From Anastrepha obliqua (lineage: Eukaryota > Arthropoda > Insecta > Diptera > Tephritidae), in contig NC_072893.1 in NCBI RefSeq assembly GCF_027943255.1, positions 7,874,001 to 7,938,000 of the forward strand: a DNA stretch of 64,000 nucleotides, written 5' to 3'. The notes under the pieces were generated by a model. The model had not been told where the DNA came from, did not search any database, and saw only the letters and a program-made list of their open reading frames with translations. The translations under genes were made by a program, and so were the position numbers. This document shows positions 56,831 through 64,000 of this stretch, one piece after another. Numbering within the stretch: the first letter of the stretch is position 1; the number at the start of each line of letters is the position of its first letter.

Positions 56831-58279
56831 CTGCTGCCCTAATGATGACCCTCGCACCTAAACTGAATGTGCCGATTCTTCGATGCGACGTGGCCCAGCC
56901 CACTACCATTTGCAGCAACATTTGCAGTTTTTCTTGTGGCTGTTGTGATTACAACTTGTTGTCTCCTTCTACACAATATTGATTTCAGCTCAATTTTCTA
57001 TAAACTCCCACAACTGAGCTTGGATTCCTGCAGCCGAACGTTGTTACCGTAGGTGGCTCATTCTGTGGCATACCGAACCAAAGCCAACAACTAGTGCTCA
57101 GGTCTATTGCATTTGGTGTGCATTCTGTGGCACAAATTGATGGCTCTGATAGAGTTACCTCACATTAATCACACTTCCACTCATTACTCAAAACTGGCAA
57201 AAGGTCAATTAACACAACTGAGTGACAATATTCGTTTATGCTCTCGTGTACTTCTAACACACGACTAGAAGTTTTTTGTTTTTACTTTCACTTTGATGCT
57301 TGGCACAATTAAATTCCACACTGAGCTGTTTGTGGTGTTGCTAACACTGCGCAACATGTTGCTGTGCATATTTGAGATATGTTGGTATTATATTTCAATT
57401 TCGTAACAGTTTTTATCTTTGTAGCAAATTTCTAAGCAAATATTTTCACTTATCTACTTTTTGCAAGCTTAAGTAATTTTTGTGGATTTTTTATTTAATC
57501 CTTTTATAAATAATTTACCACCAAGAAGCTAAGATTTCATACTTTCTTCGTTTAGTGTCAGAAGAAGATTTATGTGCTTTGCACATTTTTAGACATGACG
57601 TACGATAGAACTGGTTTGGAGCGAGATAATTTTCAGTTTGGTATTTCTATTGTGTATAAAACATGTCGAGTCATAGTGACAATGCGTGATGTGGTAATTA
57701 AGGCCCGTTCATTTAGTATAGTTATAGTACGGAAACTGGCAACACTGCACTTTTAGTTTCAGTACAACACAAAAATGCGATCTTCAGATGCCTATTCTCT
57801 TTGAAAAAAAGAAGCAATTTGCTCTTTTATTGCCTGTCGAAATCTTAGCTTTTAAGTGTCATTTCAAGAAACAAAAAAAAAAAAATTATAATAGGTGGCA
57901 TCACCAACTAAAAATATTTTTTAATACAACTTTTGTTTGATACTTATATCTTTATATTGGTATATAATTGAATATATGATAAATTTCTATTTAAAATAAA
58001 AATTAGGTGGCAACACCATCAAAAAATAATATAAGTAATATTTATGTCAACTTATATTGTTGAATTAGGTGGCAACACTCAGCTAAACACAAACTGTTCA
58101 CGCTACATAGGCTTTCTAATGGTCTACAAAATTTTAACCCTCCGTTGGACACCTTTTTCAAAACTTTCAATTGGGCGCCCAGATCTGGTCTTTTTTCGTC
58201 CTTTCCAAGGATCTTTTTAAAAAAGTTATATCCACAAATCAATAGAAAATGCAATTTTAGGAAGCTACCTGGAGGCTCA
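56831..58279. other. Unassigned sequence with repeated TGGCAACA motifs
   Basis: No protein domain recognised. TGGCAACA occurs at 57737, 58008 and 58070, with a near match (TGGCATCA) at 57896, each preceded by GG or CTGG. See findings. Confidence 0.35.
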
Positions 58280-58329
58280 AGTCGTTAGCTATATTATAAA
58301 TTTGATCCATTCACGTTCAAAATCGAATC

Positions 58330-58930
58330 AGTCTGACCAGGCCAAAAGTCTCTCAATCTCCCTACTTACTGCAGTATATTTTAAGCTGAAATCTATGGCG
58401 CAACAAAAGCTCTGGAATTTACTCCTCTGAATACTCGAAAAAATATTTTCATTGATAGCCAAGCGGCTATGAAAGCAATTATGGCTTCTTGCACTAACTC
58501 GGAATGTATTTAACAGTGCAGATCCGAAATGGATGAACTCTCCGGAAAAGGGCAGCTTACTGGGTTAGTGAATACCAGGACCCTAAAGAATAGAAAGAAA
58601 TGAGAGAGCAGCTGAGCTCGTTAAGGCAAATATTCGCTTGCCGAGATTGAGCAGGCCAGACATATGTATATCCTTTCTAAAAACAGAACTGAATGAATTT
58701 TTACGTGGCTTGGTTGCTCTTAAACAGATGTTCAGGAGCTATCTTATGCTGAAGAATAGTCCCGGCCACTCCCAAGCGAATGACAATGAGTGACTTTTGC
58801 CACTTGCGTGGGCTTCTCCTAAATGCGGGTACATAAAGTGAGGTTCGAGCCGAGTTTATTTTATTGGGGTTTGATATTTTCGTGTACAGCTGTTGGACAG
58901 TTTGCCACCTTTGATGGTAATTCAAATAAA
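58330..58930 (+). mobile_element. Non-LTR retrotransposon relic (RNase H)
   Basis: The plus strand reads AEIYGATKALEFTPLNTRKN, IFIDSQAAMKAIMASCTNSE and EMDELSGKGQLTGLV, with stops between. IFIDSQAA carries an RNase H Asp. The tail after it is heavily decayed. Confidence 0.6.
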
Positions 58931-59160
58931 GACGTTCGAAATATTTTTTTTTAGTCTATTAAAAAACGAGTGTCGAAATTTACATGGAACTCTAACTTAT
59001 GGATTTAAAATTTACAAACCCTTTAAAATTACTAAGATATTGTGGTTTTCTTAATTGAATTTCGAAAATTTTGGAAAAAAGTCGCGAGACTTTGAAAAAA
59101 GCGTTTCGGGAAAAACGAAATTTTAATTTTATGAGCACTTACGGAAAGCTGCAAGGTATA

Positions 59161-59721
59161 CCCTATGATCTGAAAGTACCAAAAATGTTTATATAAAATA
59201 AAACTGAGTTAAATTTCAGGCAAATTTATTTTATCTCCTTCAAAATATGACCCGTCTGAAGCAACACACATTAGCCAACGTTTAACCCAATCCTCCATGC
59301 ACCTCTGGTAGGCCGACGAAGGGATGGCCTTCAGCTCCTTCGTCGCATTCTCTTTGATCTCCTCGATCGACTGAAATCTCCTTCCACGAAGTGGTAACTG
59401 CAACTTGGGAAACAAAGAGAAATCGCCCGGAGCCATATCAGGTGAATACGGTGCTTGCACGATGGTATTTACTTGGTGCTTGGTCAAATAATCCTGCACA
59501 ATTTGGGCTCAGGTCGATGGCGCGTTATCATCACGCAAAATCCAAGAATTGTTTGCCCACATTTCCGGCCAGCCAGGCAGACACTAATGATTCGTTGGCG
59601 CTAAAAAGTGGCAGTTGTGTGTCTACTACAGTCCTACCAATATAAGAAAAAAAATATTGGCCTGTTCCCACGTGCGCGGTTCGTTTAAATTAAATATTGC
59701 CGGTACTTTCTGATCATAGGG
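59161..59721 (-). mobile_element. Internally deleted mariner, copy 2
   Basis: Ends CCCTATGATCTGAAAGTACC and (inward) CCTATGATCAGAAAGTACC, each beside TA. On minus it keeps more 5' leader than copy 1. It then jumps to the C-terminus: QDYLTKHQVNTIVQAPYSPD, MAPGDFSLFPKLQLPLRGRR and CMEDWVKRWLMCVASDGSYF. The breakpoints differ from copy 1 although the lengths (561 and 562) agree. Confidence 0.85.
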
Positions 59722-60109
59722 TATAGCTATATTGAAAGCTTTTAAAAGAAATTTGTGCACAACCGAATCAGGGGAATATCATTTTAAATTTCTCTCTGGT
59801 CCAAAAAAATCGTTTTTCCCAAAACCCTAGAGTGCTGCTGTCCGTTAAACCACAAATCCTTTCTGGATTAATACAAACGTACGAACAAGTACGATTATAT
59901 ATTTTTCAATTACAAATTTTCAAAATCTCAAAGCAAAACACCGAAGTCTACAAAAAGTTCACACAAAATCTTAATCTTAAAATCTTAAAAAATACAACAT
60001 TTCGCTAAAAATTTCCACAAATGAATACTGACATTTACAATACATTTAAAATTGATTAAATGCACCTAAGAAATCAAGGTCAATACTTAGACAAATATAC
60101 CCGCACATA
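59722..60109. other. Unassigned sequence
   Basis: It contains TTTCTCTCTGGTCC and AAAAAAATCGTTTTTCCC near 59790-59820. This recalls the ends of the TTAA elements, but no TTAA boundary is evident. Otherwise featureless. Confidence 0.3.
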
Positions 60110-60987
60110 CAGGGTGGGCCATATAGCGTTTGCTTTTTGAGCCACCTATTTTTTTGAGAATGGTAACACAAATGATATATCAAATGTGTTCATAATTTAC
60201 TTAAAGGTTTGACATTTACGAAATAGGACGTTATACGCTTGAACAAAATTGGGAAATATTGAAAACCTATTTCCAAAGTGGTGAGTCTTCTACTCAAACT
60301 GTGAGAAATTTCAAAAAAAAATTCCAAAAAAAAGATTTGTCAACAAGACAGTTTGTGGATCAATTTGTTAATCGTGTTCGTGAAAGTGGATCGTTAATGG
60401 ATAAAACAACACAGTGCATACACCCGAAAACATTGCTGCTGTAGCCGAAAATGTTCGTGAACATCCAACAACCTCCACTCGTCATCGTTCTCAAGAATTG
60501 AACATTTCACGCACTTCTTTGAGGAGAACTTTGCATAAAGACCTCGGTATGAAGCCTTACAAAGTTCAATTGGTGCAAGAACTGAAGCCTAATGACCATC
60601 CAATGCGTTTTCGGTTCGGTCAATGGGCAGAAATCGTTTGACCGAAGATGAGCATTTTTACCGAAAAATCATCTCTTCTGATAAAGCCTCGGATCTGTGA
60701 TTTAAGCCCGTTGGACTATTTTTTGTGGGGAGCCGTTAAGGAGAAATGCTATGCGAACCATCCAGAGACGATTGATGCTTTAAAACACGAAATCGAAATT
60801 GTGCCTAAAAATTGGGTTGATCGAATGGCCTACTGTAAAGCCAGTCATGGCAGTCATTTGAACGATATTATTTTTCATTCATAAATGACTATGTTCAATC
60901 TTCAAAATAAAAAAAAAGTTTGAAAAAATATTGATTAGTTTTTTTTTATAGCCGATTCAAAAAGAAAATTTTACATGGCCCACCCTA
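60110..60987 (+). mobile_element. rosa-like mariner with catalytic deletion
   Basis: Ends CAGGGTGGGCCATATAGCG and (inward) TAGGGTGGGCCATGTAAAA beside TA, similar in the first 14 bases to the element at 38577. The plus strand reads MKTYFQSGESSTQTVRNFKK, then AVAENVREHPTTSTRHRSQE and LNISRTSLRRTLHKDLGMKP. It jumps to LSPLDYFLWGAVKEKCYANH and ends HGSHLNDIIFHS. The first two catalytic Asp regions are deleted. Confidence 0.8.
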
Positions 60988-63000
60988 TATATACACATAC
61001 ACACATACATATGCACCGTAAATAACTATGTACCTTTGAGTGAGCTAAAATAGGCGTGCAAGCAATTTCGTCAATGAGAGATTATCATTTAAATTAGAAA
61101 ATAAAGTAAACTCGGCAAAAAAAATATACAAATGCTGATTTTTCACTGGCTACCGTAAGAAAATTTGAATATTTTGTAGCAGATTTAATACCACATCAGA
61201 TGTATGCACTTATATACAGGTATGTATGTATGTATTGTATGTATACAAATTTGCACTTAAACTAAATATAAAGCAAAGCGCGAATGCTAAATCAATTTAT
61301 TAAATCGTTATTTTCACTAATGTTTGATTACAAAGCTTTGTAGTCAAGTCGCACCTAATTTTTTTGTTTTCATATTCTGTTTTTGATATGGAATTCCGTT
61401 TTGCTTGTTTAATCGTAAGCACTCTGCGTATATTTGTATGAGCATACTGATTCATGTGTGTGTGTGTGTACTTGTAAAATATTTTTAAATGAGTAGTAGA
61501 AAAACTTTAAAATATTTATTTTCCCTTGTCATCGCATAGGACTGATATCAGCTGTTTTCTTTCTATTTCCTTTACTCTGAATCTAAATCATTAATTTGCT
61601 TTGTTTTGCTGGCCCTTGTTGTTGTCCACGGTGAATTTGCTGCGGCTTATGAGTACGCGGCGCATAACAAAACAACTTGACACCATTTCTTTCATAGCGA
61701 TTTTGCTTGCTGCTTTAACAAAGGAAATTATGCTACAGCTGACCCGACAAGCAGCACCAAATATGTCCACCTTTTCAAAAGAAAAAATATAGCATGAAAA
61801 GAAAGAAAGGATGGAGCCCCTTGCTGGGTGGAAGCGGCCGATGGGAAGACTCAGCAGTCGTTTCCACGACAGTCGGTTCTACGTTACCGGAACGACCCGA
61901 ATTTATATTCGGCCAAGGATTGTCACTTCAGCAGCATTTCATTCCCCATATATGTATGCTACAACAACAACAACAAAAACAACAACAAGATTCTACAGTA
62001 GCTTCAATGTAGATACTCAATGATATGAAAACAATTTCCGGCGCCGAGAATGATTTCTCAGAATATTTAAGTAACTCGCCAGAGCACTTATTTGCTAAAT
62101 CTATACTAAAATAATTATGAAGGAGAGACGCATTAGTTCTGAAAATATTATTAAAAAAAAAAAAAAAATTATGGATGAGTTTGAGAGTATAGCATAAATA
62201 AAGAGACAATTTGTAGAAACTTTATTTGTCTGTTTCAACACGCTAGTCTCCGGGATAGCCAAGCCGAACTGGACGAGAGTTTCACTGATAAACAAAGCCG
62301 TTTATATGCCATGTTTTTTTCATTTTTGAGCCGTTTATATGCCATACTTTACTCTAAAACTATTAGTTAGGGGAAAAAGAAGTTCTCGTAAAGCATCGAT
62401 CAAACAATTTGAATGTGAACGCGTGAAAATAAAGGGATTTTCATGAATTTTTTTTTATAAGTAGGGATGATTATTTGAGGATCGGACAGATTATAATTTT
62501 TTTAACATATATTCAACTATACTGACACACATTTTTATTAAAAAATATTAAAAATTACAACTGTTATTGATAATAATGCAACGACGTCATAAAAAACTGA
62601 TGCACCCTGGTGGCCACGATATAGCAGTGAAAAATCATCTGAAAACAAAAAACCAAAATAATTCTTAATCTATACATCAATGGCTATCGTCGTACTTGGC
62701 GATTGTTTTTTTAATTTTTTTTGAGAAAATGGTGTAGATTTGAAAAATGACTTTGTGTTTTTACCTTTTTTTTTTGTTTTCGCAAGGTCTGAAAAAATTG
62801 TATTGTAATTTTTGGCTATGTACGACTGTAACCAATACATGTAATATACAAAAATTAAAATTGGTTAATAAGTCTTCGAGAAATCGAGGCCACCCTGTTC
62901 AAAAAAGTCGTTTTGAGAAAAACGCGTTTAAAGTTTTCATTGGCCCTTATAACTCACTACCTGAACTTATTGTATTGGGTATTATCATCATCTTTTGGTT
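60988..63000. other. Unassigned sequence with microsatellites
   Basis: TA/CA tracts at 60985-61015, a TG run near 61454-61468 and a CAACAA run near 61960-61992. The 18-base stretch AGCCGTTTATATGCCAT is present twice, near 62297 and 62330. Near 62905-62935 the sequence GTCGTTTTGAGAAAAACGCG recalls TTAA-element interiors. No gene recognised. Confidence 0.35.
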
Positions 63001-63390
63001 CTACAGCTCTTTGTGAGCTTTGGCCTGCTGCACGTGGGACCTCCATTCGTCTCGAACGCTCGCGACTTTTTTCCAGTTCGTTATCCTAAGTTTCTTGATG
63101 TCGTCCTCTAGTTCGTCGGTGATCTTTGATTGCTTCAAAAATTCTTCTGAGTACTTTTCGTTCGAAGGCTTGCAGTTTTGTTTTATTTGCTTCAATTAGC
63201 GTCCCCGATTCAGCTGCATAGCATAATACTGGTCTAACGATGGTTTTATACAGTGTAAATTTGCATTGTCTTTTTAGTAGTTTTGATTTGAAGAGTTTCG
63301 TTAACGACGCATTCGATCTGTTCGCTGCTAGAATTCTCTCATTGATGGTGAGGCTCATTGAATTGTCTCTACTCAGTTCTACTTTAAGAA
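63001..63390 (-). mobile_element. RTE-like LINE C-terminal relic
   Basis: The minus strand reads SLTINERILAANRSNASLTK, LFKSKLLKRQCKFTLYKTIV and RPVLCYAAESGTLIEANKTK. After a frame change come DIKKLRITNWKKVASVRDEW and RSHVQQAKAHKEL. The tail ATGATGATAATACCCAAT ends it. It is related to the relic at 23280. Confidence 0.7.
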
Positions 63391-63434
63391 AATGCAAAAA
63401 AAATCGATTTTTTTCAAAAATCACAGTGGTGTTC
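63391..63434. repeat. Right terminus of a TTAA element
   Basis: AAAAAAAATCGATTTTTTTC, then CACAGTGGTGTTCCCCCTTAA. Inward from the right it reads TTAAGGGGGAACACCAC, the layout of the TTAA family's ends. The left end is not identified. The LINE at 63001 may have inserted in it. Confidence 0.5.
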
Positions 63435-63560
63435 CCCCTTAAAGTTAATGCTCGTTGACAAGGTGACATTTCACGCTAAAAAAATTATTTTGCTGTGTTT
63501 TGTTTGTTCCATTTAGTTGGAACTCAACAAAGTTCTCAACTCAATACAAAGTTGATCTCA
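63435..63560 (+). pseudogene. Mariner 5' leader fragment (MEVN family)
   Basis: AAAGTTAATGCTCGTTGACA, then GGTGACATTTCACGC and TTTTGTTTGTTCCATTTAG match the 5' flanks at 20085 and 52560. No coding sequence is left. Confidence 0.5.
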
Positions 63561-63689
63561 AACATAAATGCTTACTGGGTGATGTACCAGGTGTTTTTTT
63601 AGCGGCATGCAAATTATCGATATTGATAACTGTGGTTTGACAGCTAAGAAGGACAAACTGTGTTGACGTTTCTGTTCAGTAAAGTTTAC

Positions 63690-64000
63690 GGATAGCTTGA
63701 AGTTGGACGGAAGAGTTGGAAGGGGAGTATTCTGCGAGGAGCTCCTCCCTCATCAAGCTCAAATTTACGCTTTCGGACCACTGTAGTATTTTCTAAGCGG
63801 AGGTAGCCGCAATTAAAGAAAACAGTCGATTGGTTGCTCACTTCGGTAATTACTGTAAGGCATGTAAATATTTATTGCGACAGCTAAGCGGGAATTAGGG
63901 CCTTGAGCTCGTTGTTTATGCATTCGAAATAAGTCTGGGAATGCCTTGATTTCATTCAAATAGGTACTTCGATATTCGGCTCATTTGGGCTCCCGGTCAC
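63690..64000 (+). mobile_element. Non-LTR retrotransposon RNase H fragment, runs off the window
   Basis: The plus strand reads LDGRVGRGVFCEELLPHQAQ, then in another frame VNIYCDS-AGIRALSSLFMH. These are the first and third acidic segments of an RNase H domain. Stops interrupt it. The distal end lies beyond the window. Confidence 0.6.

Noticed and set aside
59790..59830. CTGGTCC and AAAAATCGTTTTT as another TTAA-element end
   Set aside because: No TTAA at a fitting distance and no partner end found.
1..64000. tRNA or rRNA genes and CRISPR arrays
   Set aside because: The only tRNA-like sequences are SINE heads with decayed folds. No array of spaced identical repeats was seen.

Overview
The window looks like dipteran nuclear DNA, most likely from a tephritid fruit fly. 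It is AT-rich and carries one split protein-coding host gene, an adenylyl cyclase of the AC9 (Drosophila Ac13E) type. Most of the rest is transposon debris: mariner and Tc1 elements, including rosa-like DD41D elements (a lineage known from tephritids), non-LTR retrotransposon tails, a tRNA-derived SINE, and TTAA-flanked non-autonomous elements. The species assignment is inference. The gene family and element classes are read directly from the sequence.

The cyclase runs on the minus strand. Four exons are visible: 36247-35970, 8883-7735, 7673-7573 and 7514-4321. All splice sites are GT/AG and the phases agree, giving 1573 codons plus a stop. They encode the cytoplasmic N-terminus, six membrane helices, C1a, a very long C1b, six more helices and C2a. 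The upstream start exon was not found. The first and second visible exons are separated by a 27,086-bp intron (8884-35969) that is almost entirely mobile-element remains. About 1.1 kb beyond the stop codon lies a roughly 3-kb A-rich degenerate tandem array (1-3060).

Within the large intron, from low to high coordinates, lie: a TTAA element (9602-10362) inserted beside a non-LTR reverse transcriptase relic; an endonuclease-domain relic next to a short tandem array; several SINE copies; a Tc1-like element broken by two TTAA elements (17450-17763 and 18027-18494); mariner and LINE relics; a TTAA element (27519-30867) that has received two mariners, one of them apparently intact (27789-29068); and a LINE nested in another LINE with a recognisable target-site duplication (34019-34382).

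Upstream of exon 36247-35970 the same pattern continues to the window end. It includes a piggyBac-like N-terminal relic, a nearly intact rosa-type DD41D mariner with one frameshift (38577-39894), further mariner, Tc1, SINE, LINE and TTAA copies, and a long-armed foldback element (54462-54827). If the start exon lies beyond 64000, this stretch is also intron, but that cannot be shown here.

I saw no tRNA gene, rRNA gene or CRISPR array. The most interesting signals are the TTAA-flanked family with a shared inner AAAAATCGATTTTT motif, the intact mariner, and the near-intact rosa element.
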